From the NCBI GenBank assembly GCA_944328445.1, contig CALVHO010000004.1, positions 47,632-111,631 on the forward strand: a stretch of 64,000 bases of DNA, in the 5' to 3' direction. Below, piece by piece: positions 32,548 through 42,402 of this stretch (within the stretch, counting starts at the first letter, position 1; the number at the start of each line of letters is the position of its first letter). The stretch comes from an uncultured Clostridia bacterium (GTDB lineage Bacteria > Bacillota > Clostridia > Christensenellales > Borkfalkiaceae). The notes under the pieces were generated by a model. The model worked only from the letters and a program-made list of their open reading frames with translations. It did no database searches and was not told where the DNA came from. The translations under genes and the position numbers were made by a program.

Positions 32548-34206
32548 TCACTTCGCGTCCCGTTCGCGGATCTGTACGCGGCGGATCTTGCCGCTGATGG
32601 TCTTGGGAAGTTCGGTCACGAATTCGACGACGCGCGGGTACTTGTAGGGCGCGGTGGTCTTTTTCACGTGGTTTTGCAGCTCTTTGACCAGTTCGTCGCT
32701 CGCTTCCCAGCCGTCGGCGAGCACGATGGTGGCCTTTACGAGCTGGCCGCGCAGCTCGTCGGGCACGGCCGTGATGGCGCATTCGAGCACGGCGGGGTGC
32801 TCCATGAGCGCGCTCTCCACCTCGAACGGCCCGATGCGGTAGCCCGAGCTCTTGATGATGTCGTCCTTGCGCCCGACGAACCAGTAATAGCCGTCCGAAT
32901 CGCAGAAGGCGAGGTCGCCGAGGTGGTAATACCCGTCGTACTTGACGGTGGCGGTGAGGGCGTCGTCGTGGTAGTAGCCCGAAAACAGCCCTTCCTGCGG
33001 TTCACGCAGCCGCACGCAGATCTCGCCCGTCATGCCCTGTTCCACGGGGCGGCCTTCGCTGTCGAGCAGCTGCACGTTGTACAGGGGGGAGGGCTTGCCC
33101 ATCGAGCCGGGGCGGATCTCCATAAAGTCGGGGAAGGTGGCGCACACGACGGTGGTCTCCGTCTGGCCGAACCCTTCGTAGATCTTGTGGCCCGTCTTCA
33201 TGACGATCTTGCGGTAGATCTCGGGGTTGAGCGCCTCGCCCGCCGTCATCATGTACTGCACGCTCGAAAGGTCGTATTTGGAAAGGTCCGTCTTGATCAT
33301 GAACCTGTACACCGTCGGCGGCGCGCAGAAGGTGGTGATGCGGTATTTGGCGATGTGGTTCATCAGGTCGTCGGGCTCGAACTTGCCGTGGAAGTCGTAC
33401 ACGAACAGCGCCGAGCCGCACAGCCATTGGCCGAACAGCTTGCCCCAGCTCGCCTTCGCCCAGCCCGTTTCGGCCAGCGTGAAGTGCAGGCCGTCGTCCA
33501 GGCAGTGGTGCCAGTAGCGCGCAGTCACGATGTGCCCGAGCGTGTAGCGCTCGCTCAAACACACCATCTTGGGCATGCCCGTCGTGCCCGAGGTGAAGTA
33601 CAGTAAAACGGTATCTTCGGCCGAGCGTTCGCGCTTGTAGGGGATGTCGAATGCGCCGCTCTGCTTTTCGGTCTCCTCGTTCAGGTCGATGAACCCTTCG
33701 CGCTTGCCCACCGTCACGAGCGTCTGCACGCTCGGCACTTTGGCGGCGGCGCGGGCGATGTTCTCGCAGAGCTCGTCGTCGTTGACGGAGATGACCATCT
33801 TCACGCCCGCCTTTTCCATGCGGTAAACGAGGTCTTTTTCCATCAGCATGTGGGTGGCGGGGATGGCGATGGCGCCGATCTTGGCCAAAGCCATCAGCGT
33901 CGTCCAATACTCGTGCCGCCGTTGCAGGATGACGAGCACGGTATCGCCCTTGCCGATCCCGCGGGAGAGGAAAAAGCAGGCCGCCTTGTCCGAGATGCGC
34001 TTGATGTCGGCAAAGGTGAAAGTGTGTTCCTCGCCGAGGTCGTCGCACCAGACCATGGCGCGCTTTTCGGGCGCGAGGCGGGCGTATTCGTCCACCACGT
34101 CGTAGGCGAAGTTGTAATCGTCGGGGACGTGCAGGCGGAAATTGGCGTAAAAATCGTCGTAGCTTTGGAAGGAAAGCCTGTTCGTGAAGCGGTCCAAAAG
34201 GTTCAT
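32548..34206 (-). CDS. AMP-forming acyl-CoA synthetase (acetyl/medium-chain type)
   Basis: Adenylate-forming ligase that activates a carboxylic acid with ATP and joins it to CoA. The 552-residue protein has the AMP-binding P-loop YFTSGTTGMPKM near residues 210-221, the YEGFGQTETT core motif near 352, YHLGDLAFCDSDGYYWFVGR with the ribose-binding Asp, and the C-terminal catalytic Lys in LPKTISGKIRR. The N-terminal part (FQSYDDFYANFRLHVPDDYNFAYDVVDEYAR) resembles medium-chain acyl-CoA ligases of Clostridia rather than acetyl-CoA synthetase. The acid used is not readable. It stands alone on the minus strand with its own promoter, diverging from the winged-helix genes. Confidence 0.9.
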   Translation of the reverse strand: MNLLDRFTNRLSFQSYDDFYANFRLHVPDDYNFAYDVVDEYARLAPEKRAMVWCDDLGEEHTFTFADIKRISDKAACFFLSRGIGKGDTVLVILQRRHEYWTTLMALAKIGAIAIPATHMLMEKDLVYRMEKAGVKMVISVNDDELCENIARAAAKVPSVQTLVTVGKREGFIDLNEETEKQSGAFDIPYKRERSAEDTVLLYFTSGTTGMPKMVCLSERYTLGHIVTARYWHHCLDDGLHFTLAETGWAKASWGKLFGQWLCGSALFVYDFHGKFEPDDLMNHIAKYRITTFCAPPTVYRFMIKTDLSKYDLSSVQYMMTAGEALNPEIYRKIVMKTGHKIYEGFGQTETTVVCATFPDFMEIRPGSMGKPSPLYNVQLLDSEGRPVEQGMTGEICVRLREPQEGLFSGYYHDDALTATVKYDGYYHLGDLAFCDSDGYYWFVGRKDDIIKSSGYRIGPFEVESALMEHPAVLECAITAVPDELRGQLVKATIVLADGWEASDELVKELQNHVKKTTAPYKYPRVVEFVTELPKTISGKIRRVQIRERDAK

Positions 34207-34253
34207 AGGTGCAAAAGCCTCCGCGCCGGAGCGCGCTTACAGTATCTTTCCCC

Positions 34254-34282
34254 ATTATACCACATGCGCGCCAAATAATAAA
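34254..34282 (-). promoter_or_regulatory. Promoter of the acyl-CoA synthetase gene
   Basis: On the minus strand TTTATT (34282-34277), 17-bp spacer and TATAAT (34259-34254), preceded by TGG that makes an extended -10. Confidence 0.8.
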
Positions 34283-34322
34283 GTGTATTTTTTGAATTTT
34301 TCACAACTTTTTGTATGAGCTA

Positions 34323-34352
34323 TTGCAAAATCGGAAAAACTTGTGCTATAAT
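34323..34352 (+). promoter_or_regulatory. Promoter of the small winged-helix gene pair
   Basis: TTGCAA (34323-34328), 18-bp spacer and TATAAT (34347-34352), with TGC just before the -10 (extended type). It diverges from the acyl-CoA synthetase promoter about 40 bases away. Confidence 0.83.
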
Positions 34353-34433
34353 GGAAAAAAACGGAAGCGAAGGGCGCAAAGCGGCGCGCGTGCCGCCCTG
34401 CGCCGCCCCGCCGCGGCGGGCGGAGGGAGGGGA

Positions 34434-34808
34434 ATGGATAAGCTGACAAAGTGCGTGCTCGGCCTGGTCAACCGCGAGGCGGGCGGCGCTTACAAGGTGC
34501 TCGAAGCGGAGGATTTCCTGGCCGCGCTGCCCGAGGGCGAGCAGAGCGATGCCGACGGCATCGGCAGCGCCCTGCATTACCTGGCCGAGCGCGGCTACGT
34601 GGACATGAAGTACAGCGACCGCGGCACCTTCTGCGTGCGCTCGCTGCCCAAGGGCCGCAGCTACACCGAGGAGGAGGCCGCTCCTGCGGCCGCGGCCGCG
34701 CCCGCCCGCGCGCGGGGCAAGGGGGGATTTTTCGCCTTCCTGGGCGCGTTTTTGGGCGCGTTTTTGGGCAGCGGCGCCGCGGTGGCCCTTTTGACGCTGC
34801 TGGGCTGA
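34434..34808 (+). CDS. Small winged-helix-like protein with a C-terminal membrane helix (first of pair)
   Basis: A 124-residue protein I cannot name. Residues 1-75 look like a compact winged-helix domain: DKLTKCVLGLVNREAGG, a helix with LEAEDFLAALPE, a recognition-type helix IGSALHYLAERGYVDMK, then a wing YSDRGTFCVRSLP. An Ala/Pro linker (residues 80-95) leads to a Gly/Phe/Ala-rich hydrophobic C-terminus (about 98-124) that should insert into the membrane. ATG 34434 follows a very strong Shine-Dalgarno (GGAGGGAGGGG). It resembles the product of the next gene in architecture, and the two could form a membrane-tethered DNA-binding or sensor pair. Confidence 0.6.
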   Translation: MDKLTKCVLGLVNREAGGAYKVLEAEDFLAALPEGEQSDADGIGSALHYLAERGYVDMKYSDRGTFCVRSLPKGRSYTEEEAAPAAAAAPARARGKGGFFAFLGAFLGAFLGSGAAVALLTLLG

Positions 34809-34909
34809 ACCCGCCCCGCGGCGGTCCCGCCGCATCGGACGGGCCCGTCTCGGGCCGCATCCGCCCCGCGCGCCTTTCCGCCCGCGCGGCGGAAAAACGG
34901 AGCAAAACG

Positions 34910-35269
34910 ATGTTGAACAAACAGGAAAACGAAGTCATGCGCGCGGTGTACGGCATGTGCGACGGGCGGGAGAGCTGCCTCGTCAGCCCCATGGAGATCA
35001 TGAGCATCCTGCCCGAGCGCCGCAAATACACCCCCGAAAAGGTGGAAGCTATCCTGCGTTCTTTGGAGCTGGACGACTATTTCGACCTCATCGAATCGGA
35101 GCGCAAGGGGGAAAAGATGTACGTCATCACCCTGCACGACAACGGCATGGCCTACGAGCGCAGCCGCCGCCAGGTGCGGCGCAGCATCGCCTTCAAGGTG
35201 GGGCTCTCGGTGCTGGGCGCCGTGGTCACCTTCGCCGTCGGCATGATCCTGCGCGGCATCTTTTCCTGA
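34910..35269 (+). CDS. Small winged-helix-like protein with a C-terminal membrane helix (second of pair)
   Basis: A 119-residue protein with the same plan as its upstream neighbour. MLNKQENEVMRAVYGMCDGR, an MEIMSILPERRKYTPEKVEAILRSLEL-type helical block (shown as two motifs: MEIMSILPERR and EKVEAILRSLEL), YFDLIE and a beta wing KMYVITLHDNG make up a winged-helix-like domain. A basic stretch (ERSRRQVRRSIAFK) leads into a membrane helix (about 97-117). No known family name is claimed. It is followed by a strong terminator, so the pair forms a two-gene unit. Confidence 0.6.
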   Translation: MLNKQENEVMRAVYGMCDGRESCLVSPMEIMSILPERRKYTPEKVEAILRSLELDDYFDLIESERKGEKMYVITLHDNGMAYERSRRQVRRSIAFKVGLSVLGAVVTFAVGMILRGIFS

Positions 35270-35290
35270 ACCCCGCACGGGCGGGGGCGT

Positions 35291-35319
35291 GGCAATGCCG
35301 TTCGGCATTGCTCTTTTTT
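35291..35319 (+). terminator. Intrinsic terminator after the winged-helix pair
   Basis: Stem GCAATGCCG/CGGCATTGC (35292-35300 with 35303-35311) followed by TCTTTTTT. Confidence 0.92.
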
Positions 35320-35333
35320 CGGGGCGGGAACGG

Positions 35334-35362
35334 TTGACTTGCCGCCCCGTTCGGATTATAAT
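35334..35362 (+). promoter_or_regulatory. Promoter of uvrBA
   Basis: TTGACT (35334-35339), 17-bp spacer, TATAAT (35357-35362). No obvious LexA-type box (GAACATATGTTC-like) overlaps it. Confidence 0.9.
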
Positions 35363-35395
35363 AGGGTAAACGTTTGTTCGTATTACGGAGGACCC

Positions 35396-37360
<1,965 letters not shown>

Positions 37361-37363
37361 ACC

Positions 37364-40192
37364 ATGAAGGACGAAATTTTTGTAAAGGGCGCCAAGGAAA
37401 ACAACTTAAAAAACATCGACGTACACATCCCGCGCAACACGCTCACCGTGTTCACGGGCGTTTCGGGCAGCGGCAAATCGACGCTCGCCTTCGACACCAT
37501 CTTCGCCGAGGGCCAGCGCCGCTACGTGGAGAGCCTCTCTTCCTACGCCCGCCAGTTTTTGGGGCAGATGGACAAGCCGGACGTGGAGTCCATCGACGGG
37601 CTTTCGCCCGCCATCTCCATCGACCAGAAGACGACTTCGCACAACCCGCGCTCGACGGTGGGCACGGTCACGGAGATCTACGACTACCTGCGCCTCCTGT
37701 TCGCGCGCGTGGGCGTCCCGCATTGCCCGCAGTGCGGCCGCGAGATCCGCCGCCAGACGGTGGACGAGATCTGCGACAAGGTCATGAACATGCCCGCGGG
37801 CAGCAAGATCCTCGTCAACGCGCCCGTCGTGCGGGGCAGGAAGGGGGAGTACGCCAAGGAATTCGACGCCTTCCGCAAGAGCGGTTACGGCCGCGTCAAG
37901 GTGGACGGCATCGTCTACGACTTGCAGGAGAGCATCAAGCTCGACAAAAACCTCAAACACAACATCTCCGTCGTCGTCGACCGCCTCGTCGTCAAGGATG
38001 GCATCCGCAAGCGCCTGACCGACAGCCTCGAAGCGGCGCTCAAACTGGCCGACGGCCTCGCCGTCATCGATTGCGAGGGGAAGGAGGACCTGTATTCCAC
38101 CAAGTACGCCTGCCCCGACTGCGGCGTGAACATCGAGGAGATCGAGCCCCGCCTGTTCTCCTTCAACACCCCGTACGGCGCCTGCCCCGAATGCGGCGGC
38201 CTCGGCTTCAAGCAGAAGGTGGACGAGGCGCTCATCTGCCCAGACAAAAATAAGACCCTGCGCGAGGGCGCCATTGCCGTGGGCGGCTGGTACCTCGAAA
38301 GCAAGGCCACGAACAACATGTACGTCGAGGCGGTGGCCAAACACTACGGCATCGACATGGACGTGCCCGTCAAGGACTTGCCCAAAGAACAGTACGACAT
38401 CCTGATGTACGGTTCCAAGGGCGAAAAGATCCCCATGCGCTACGACGCCTACAATTTTCACGGCACCTACGAGGTGGCCTGGGAAGGGTTCGTCAATTCG
38501 CTCTCCCGCCGCTACGCGAATACGGACAGCGAGGGCGTGAAAGGGGAGATCGAGCGCTACATCACCGAGCTGCCCTGCCCGGCGTGCGGCGGCAGGCGGC
38601 TCAAAAAGGAGGCCCTCGCCGTCACCGTCGGCGGCAGGAACATCGCCGAATTGTGCGCCATGCCCGTGAGCGAGCTCGACGCCTTTTTCGACGCTTTGCA
38701 GCTCTCGCGCTCCGAATGGATGATCGCGGGGCAGATCCTCAAAGAGATCCGCGCCCGCCTGAGCTTTTTGTGCAACGTGGGGCTTTCCTACCTCAACCTC
38801 GCGCGCAGCGCGGGTACGCTTTCGGGCGGGGAGGCGCAGCGCATCCGCCTGGCCACCCAGATCGGCAGCGGGCTCACGGGCGTCCTGTACATTTTGGACG
38901 AGCCGTCCATCGGCCTGCACCAGCGCGACAACGAAAAGCTGCTGGGCACGCTGCTGCGGCTGCGCGACCTCGGCAACACCCTCATCGTCGTCGAGCACGA
39001 CGAGGACACCATGCGCGCGGCCGACTACCTCGTCGACATCGGCCCCAAGGCGGGCGTGCACGGGGGTGAGGTGGTGGCCTGCGGCAGCGTGCAGGATGTC
39101 ATGAACGCGCCCGCCTCTCTCACCGGCGACTACCTCTCGGGCCGCCGCAAGATCGAGGTCCCGCCCGTGCGGCAGACGCCCGACGGCCGCTTTTTCACCG
39201 TCCGCGGCTGCGCGCAGAACAACCTCAAAAACATCGACGTATCCCTGCCCGTGGGGCTCATCACCGCCGTGACGGGCGTTTCGGGCTCGGGCAAGAGCTC
39301 GCTCGTCAACGAGATCGTCTACCCGCTGCTGGCCAACGCCCTCAACGGCGCCCACCTCGCCCAGGGCAAATGCGCGGGCTGCGAGGGGATGGAGCATTTC
39401 GACAAGGTCATCGCCATCGACCAGTCTCCCATCGGCAGGACGCCGCGCTCCAACCCCGCCACCTACACGGGCGTGTTTTCGATGATCCGCGAACTGTTCG
39501 CCGCCACCCCCGACGCGCGCGAGCGCGGCTACAAGGCGGGGCGCTTCTCCTTCAACGTTTCGGGCGGCCGCTGCGAACATTGCTACGGCGACGGCATCAT
39601 CAAGATCGAGATGCACTTTCTGCCCGACATCTTCGTGCCCTGCGAGGTGTGCGGCGGCAAGCGCTACAACCGCGAAACGCTCGAAGTGCGCTACAAGGGC
39701 AAGACCATCGCCGACGTTCTGGATATGACCATCGAGGAGGCGTGCGAATTTTTCGCGCCCGTCCCTTCGGTGTACAACAAGCTCAAAACCATCAACGACG
39801 TTGGCCTCGGCTACATCAAACTGGGGCAGAGCGCCACCACTCTTTCGGGCGGGGAGGCGCAGCGCGTGAAGCTGGCCACCGAGCTTTCCAGGCGCTCGAC
39901 GGGCAAGACCTGTTACATCCTCGACGAGCCGACCACCGGCCTGCACAGCTACGACGTGGACAAGCTCATCAAGATCTTGCAGCGGCTGCGCAGCGCGGGC
40001 AACACCGTCGTCGTCATCGAGCACAACCTCGACGTCATCAAGGTCGCGGACTGGATCGTCGACCTCGGCCCCGAAGGGGGAGACGGCGGCGGGCAGATCG
40101 TCGCCTGCGGCACGCCCGAGGAGGTGGCCGCCTGCCCCCAAAGCTACACGGGGCAGTTCCTGCAAAAGATCCTCCCGCACGCCGAAAAATGA
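37364..40192 (+). CDS. uvrA: Excinuclease ABC subunit A
   Basis: DNA-damage-recognition ATPase. The 942-residue protein has two ABC-type ATPase modules: Walker [13 protein letters not shown] near residue 31 and [13 protein letters not shown] near 640, with signature motifs [15 protein letters not shown] and [15 protein letters not shown]. It also has UvrA zinc fingers, [15 protein letters not shown]...CPECGG in the first half and CEHCYGDG...CEVCGGKR in the second. It forms a dimer that finds lesions, then hands them to UvrB. It is co-transcribed with uvrB (three-base gap) and followed by a strong terminator. Confidence 0.98.
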   Translation: MKDEIFVKGAKENNLKNIDVHIPRNTLTVFTGVSGSGKSTLAFDTIFAEGQRRYVESLSSYARQFLGQMDKPDVESIDGLSPAISIDQKTTSHNPRSTVGTVTEIYDYLRLLFARVGVPHCPQCGREIRRQTVDEICDKVMNMPAGSKILVNAPVVRGRKGEYAKEFDAFRKSGYGRVKVDGIVYDLQESIKLDKNLKHNISVVVDRLVVKDGIRKRLTDSLEAALKLADGLAVIDCEGKEDLYSTKYACPDCGVNIEEIEPRLFSFNTPYGACPECGGLGFKQKVDEALICPDKNKTLREGAIAVGGWYLESKATNNMYVEAVAKHYGIDMDVPVKDLPKEQYDILMYGSKGEKIPMRYDAYNFHGTYEVAWEGFVNSLSRRYANTDSEGVKGEIERYITELPCPACGGRRLKKEALAVTVGGRNIAELCAMPVSELDAFFDALQLSRSEWMIAGQILKEIRARLSFLCNVGLSYLNLARSAGTLSGGEAQRIRLATQIGSGLTGVLYILDEPSIGLHQRDNEKLLGTLLRLRDLGNTLIVVEHDEDTMRAADYLVDIGPKAGVHGGEVVACGSVQDVMNAPASLTGDYLSGRRKIEVPPVRQTPDGRFFTVRGCAQNNLKNIDVSLPVGLITAVTGVSGSGKSSLVNEIVYPLLANALNGAHLAQGKCAGCEGMEHFDKVIAIDQSPIGRTPRSNPATYTGVFSMIRELFAATPDARERGYKAGRFSFNVSGGRCEHCYGDGIIKIEMHFLPDIFVPCEVCGGKRYNRETLEVRYKGKTIADVLDMTIEEACEFFAPVPSVYNKLKTINDVGLGYIKLGQSATTLSGGEAQRVKLATELSRRSTGKTCYILDEPTTGLHSYDVDKLIKILQRLRSAGNTVVVIEHNLDVIKVADWIVDLGPEGGDGGGQIVACGTPEEVAACPQSYTGQFLQKILPHAEK

Positions 40193-40198
40193 AAAAAA

Positions 40199-40231
40199 CG
40201 GCCCGTCCGCAAGCGGACGGGCCGAAATTTT
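40199..40231. terminator. Bidirectional terminator between uvrA and the DUF4363/DUF421 genes
   Basis: A 12-bp stem CGGCCCGTCCGC with its complement (40199-40210 and 40213-40224), loop AA, with seven As to the left and AAATTTT to the right, so both convergent units are served. Confidence 0.9.
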
Positions 40232-40287
40232 GCCGTTTTCAGAGTACTATGCGTGGCATAAACCGCCCGAAAAAGCCGTTTGCGGGC

Positions 40288-40665
40288 TCAGAAGATGTTG
40301 CCGAAGGTGATGCCGTACGACGCGGGGATCTGCTCGCAGACGGTGCGCAATACCGCCAGCTTGGAGAGCGCCTCGCCGTAGCTCCCCGTCTCGATGCAGC
40401 CCGCCGCTTCGGCCAGCCAGTAGTCGATGTAGCCGATGTCCCCGTGGGGGAGCACGGCGTGCAGCTGCTTTTTTTCATGCTCCCAAAATTCCTGCACGGC
40501 CTCGGCGTCGGCGGCCGTCGCCGTCTCTTCGCGCACCTTCTCGTCCAGCGCCTCGACGGCGGCGGCGAAGGCGTCGAACCTCCGTTCGACGAACACCGTT
40601 TCAAACGCGAACGCCCCGCCGAGGAGCACCAGGCTGACGAGGGCGGTGAGCACCGTCTTTACCAT
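40288..40665 (-). CDS. DUF4363 family membrane-anchored protein
   Basis: A 125-residue protein with an N-terminal signal anchor (MVKTVLTALVSLVLLGGAFA) and a helical extracytoplasmic region rich in Glu/Ala with GDIGYIDYWLAEAAGCIE and a terminal YGITFGNIF, the style of DUF4363 proteins. Members usually sit beside a DUF421 gene, as here: it overlaps the upstream DUF421 gene by seven bases. Function is unknown; envelope-associated partner of the DUF421 protein is the usual inference. Start 40665 is chosen for the signal anchor. Confidence 0.8.
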   Translation of the reverse strand: MVKTVLTALVSLVLLGGAFAFETVFVERRFDAFAAAVEALDEKVREETATAADAEAVQEFWEHEKKQLHAVLPHGDIGYIDYWLAEAAGCIETGSYGEALSKLAVLRTVCEQIPASYGITFGNIF

Positions 40666-41351
40666 GCGCACCCCTCGGGCAGCGCCACGCGGAAGGTGCG
40701 GAACTTCTCCCCGCGGCATTGCAGGTACACCTTGCCCGTGCCGTCCAGCGTCAGCACGTACACCTTGCGCAGCGAGCGGATGTTCTGCTGTTTGAGCACG
40801 GCGTCGAAAAAGGGCCGCCCCGTCTTGGTGAGGGCGAGGTTTTTTTCCTCGTACTTCCCGTCGCCGACGATGAGCACGGGCAGCGAGCCGCGCGCCTCCC
40901 GCGGCCCGTCCTCGCGGGGCATGGCGCTGAACTTTCCGTTCGCCTCGTACAGGGCGTAGGCCACCTCGTCCAGCGAAAAGTAGCCCGCGCCGCGCATCGA
41001 CTCGATGAGGTCGGAAACGTCCAAACTGTTTTTGCGCAGCTGCGGGATGTCGATGCCGTTCTTGTTGATGACCACGGACGGCTTCCCGCCGAGGGCGGCC
41101 TTGAAGGGCTTGCATTTGAGGTCGGCCAACAGCAGCAGCTGGTGCAGCAAAAAGATGGTCAGCACCGAAACGAGCCCGTACAGCAGGGGGATGGAGGTAT
41201 CCGCCATGGGGATGCAGGCCAGCTCGGCGATGAGCAGGGTGATGACCAGCTCGAAGGGCTGCATTTCCCCGATCTGCCGCTTGCCCATCAGCCGCATGAC
41301 GATAAGCAGCGCCACAAACACGATGGCCGTGCGCAGAAAGATCAGTCCCAT
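40659..41351 (-). CDS. DUF421 (YetF-like) membrane protein
   Basis: A 230-residue protein with three N-terminal membrane helices (IFLRTAIVFVALLIVMRLMG; ELVITLLIAELACIP; YGLVSVLTIFLLHQLLL) followed by a cytoplasmic two-lobed domain. KPSVVINKNGIDIPQLRKNS and MRGAGYFSLDEVAYAL are the hallmark stretches of DUF421/YetF proteins, several of which are linked to spore or envelope functions in Bacillota. Biochemical role is not established. It precedes and overlaps the DUF4363 gene. No convincing promoter was found; the upstream 60-200 bases hold tandem repeats. Confidence 0.85.
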   Translation of the reverse strand: MGLIFLRTAIVFVALLIVMRLMGKRQIGEMQPFELVITLLIAELACIPMADTSIPLLYGLVSVLTIFLLHQLLLLADLKCKPFKAALGGKPSVVINKNGIDIPQLRKNSLDVSDLIESMRGAGYFSLDEVAYALYEANGKFSAMPREDGPREARGSLPVLIVGDGKYEEKNLALTKTGRPFFDAVLKQQNIRSLRKVYVLTLDGTGKVYLQCRGEKFRTFRVALPEGCAW

Positions 41352-41410
41352 GCCGATAGTATGGGTGCGCCGGCTGAAAATATTCTGACGGCGCGTCGGC
41401 TGCGGGGCGC

Positions 41411-41560
41411 GCCTTGTCCCCGGGGGAGCCGGTGCGGAGCGCGCCTTGTCCCCGGGGGAGCCGGTGCGGAGTACGCCTTGTCCCCGGGGGAACCGGTGCG
41501 GAGTACGCCTTGTCCCCGAGGGATGCCGGCTGCGGAGCGCGTCTGTTCCCGAGGGGCGCC
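41411..41560. repeat. 32-bp tandem repeat array, about 4.5 units
   Basis: The motif GCCTTGTCCCCGGGGG begins at 41411 and 41443 and, with small changes, at 41475 and 41507, each exactly 32 bases apart; a shorter diverged unit follows near 41541. Each unit holds CCCCGGGG and GCCGGTGCGGAG. The period is not a multiple of three and no gene uses it. It lies upstream of the DUF421 gene (minus strand) and before the folT promoter (plus strand), in a 508-base gap. Confidence 0.88.
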
Positions 41561-41654
41561 GTTGCTCCGCGCGCCCGCCGCCCGGCGTCTCCTGCCGTGC
41601 GGCCTGCCTTATTCCGCGGGGCCAAAATATTTCGCGGAACGGCCCGCCGTTCGC

Positions 41655-41683
41655 TTGCCAAACGCGCTTTTCTGCGCTATAAT
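41655..41683 (+). promoter_or_regulatory. Promoter of the riboswitch-folT transcript
   Basis: TTGCCA (41655-41660), 17-bp spacer, TATAAT (41678-41683); transcription would start near 41690, directly at the riboswitch. Confidence 0.88.
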
Positions 41684-41696
41684 GGTTGCAATTTCA

Positions 41697-41790
41697 TGCA
41701 GAGTAGCCGAGGCGCGTTAAGTGTTGCGAAACGGGACGTTGTTCGCAAACGAAAGGGGATTCCCTGCGGTGCCGACGCGCGTCCGTTGCA
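41697..41790 (+). promoter_or_regulatory. Tetrahydrofolate (THF) riboswitch aptamer
   Basis: The RNA follows the folT-type THF aptamer closely: CAGAGTAG at the 5' side, GCGTTAAGTG, an inner GGGACGTTGT, ACGAA before a small hairpin AGGGGATTCCCT, then GCGGTGCC and GTCCGTTGC closing a terminal helix TGCA/TGCA. Its place just after a promoter and before a folate-type ECF S-component gene fits the known role: binding reduced folates and lowering expression of folate uptake. Only the gene context and conserved blocks were judged; no covariance model was run. Confidence 0.93.
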
Positions 41791-41795
41791 AGAAT

Positions 41796-41857
41796 AGCCG
41801 CCGGTTCTCCGGTGCACTGTTTTTTCTGCGGACCTCTCTATGACGGGAGGTTTTTTT
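41796..41857 (+). promoter_or_regulatory. Expression platform: terminator-like hairpin and Shine-Dalgarno-sequestering hairpin
   Basis: Two structures follow the aptamer. CCGG/CCGG hairpin (within 41796-41815) precedes six Ts at 41820-41825, a weak terminator. Then ACCTCTC (41832-41838) pairs with GGGAGGT (41845-41851), which contains the folT Shine-Dalgarno, followed by a run of Ts. Ligand binding could favour either transcription stop or ribosome-site masking; the masking is direct. Confidence 0.7.
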
Positions 41858-41859
41858 CT

Positions 41860-42402
41860 ATGTTCACAAAAGCGTTTGTGTCCCTTTCCGCGGCAAAAAA
41901 GATCGCCTATCTCGCCGTGTTTACGGCAATCGCGGTGGCGGTCAATGCCTTCTCCATCGACGTTACGCCGGCGTTGAAGTTGTCGTTTACGGCAACGGTC
42001 GGCTTTTTTGTCGGGGCGATGTTCGGGCCTGTCGGCGGTTTTGCCGTGATGTTCACGGGTGATCTCATCGGCTGTTTTTTCAGCGGTTACGCCCCGAATC
42101 CGCTTATCGGTTTGGCGACCGGTTTGCTCGGCATGATCCCGGGGCTTATCATGACGCACGTGCGCGGAAACTTTTATGTAAAAGCCGTGCTTTCGTTTTT
42201 GCTCTGTCTTATCGTTTGCACGACGGGGCTGAATACGTTCGCCATTTACCTGATGAGTTCTTCGGCTGGCTCCGTATCGTATTGGTCTTATATGCTAACG
42301 CGCCTGCCGGTACAAATTCCGGTGATGGCCGTCAATGCAATTTTGAGCATTTTGCTTGCAAAGTTGCTCAATAAAACGGGGACACGCTTTACGATCTCCT
42401 GA
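41860..42402 (+). CDS. folT: ECF transporter S component, folate-specific (FolT-like)
   Basis: Substrate-binding membrane subunit of an energy-coupling-factor transporter, expected to bind folates and to use shared EcfT/EcfA subunits encoded elsewhere. The 180-residue protein has about six helices with the S-component pattern AYLAVFTAIAVAVNAFS, TPALKLSFTATVGFFVGAMF and GPVGGFAVMFTGDLIGC near the N-terminus. The folate assignment rests mainly on the THF riboswitch. ATG 41860 lies nine bases after GGGAGG. Codon use (many TTT, GGT, CTT, ACG) is less G+C-rich than neighbours, which may mean recent acquisition. Its last 14 bases overlap the end of the convergent flippase gene. Confidence 0.9.
   Translation: MFTKAFVSLSAAKKIAYLAVFTAIAVAVNAFSIDVTPALKLSFTATVGFFVGAMFGPVGGFAVMFTGDLIGCFFSGYAPNPLIGLATGLLGMIPGLIMTHVRGNFYVKAVLSFLLCLIVCTTGLNTFAIYLMSSSAGSVSYWSYMLTRLPVQIPVMAVNAILSILLAKLLNKTGTRFTIS

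Noticed and set aside
41411..41560. CRISPR array
   Set aside because: The 32-bp units are directly adjacent with no unique spacers, and no cas genes are present.
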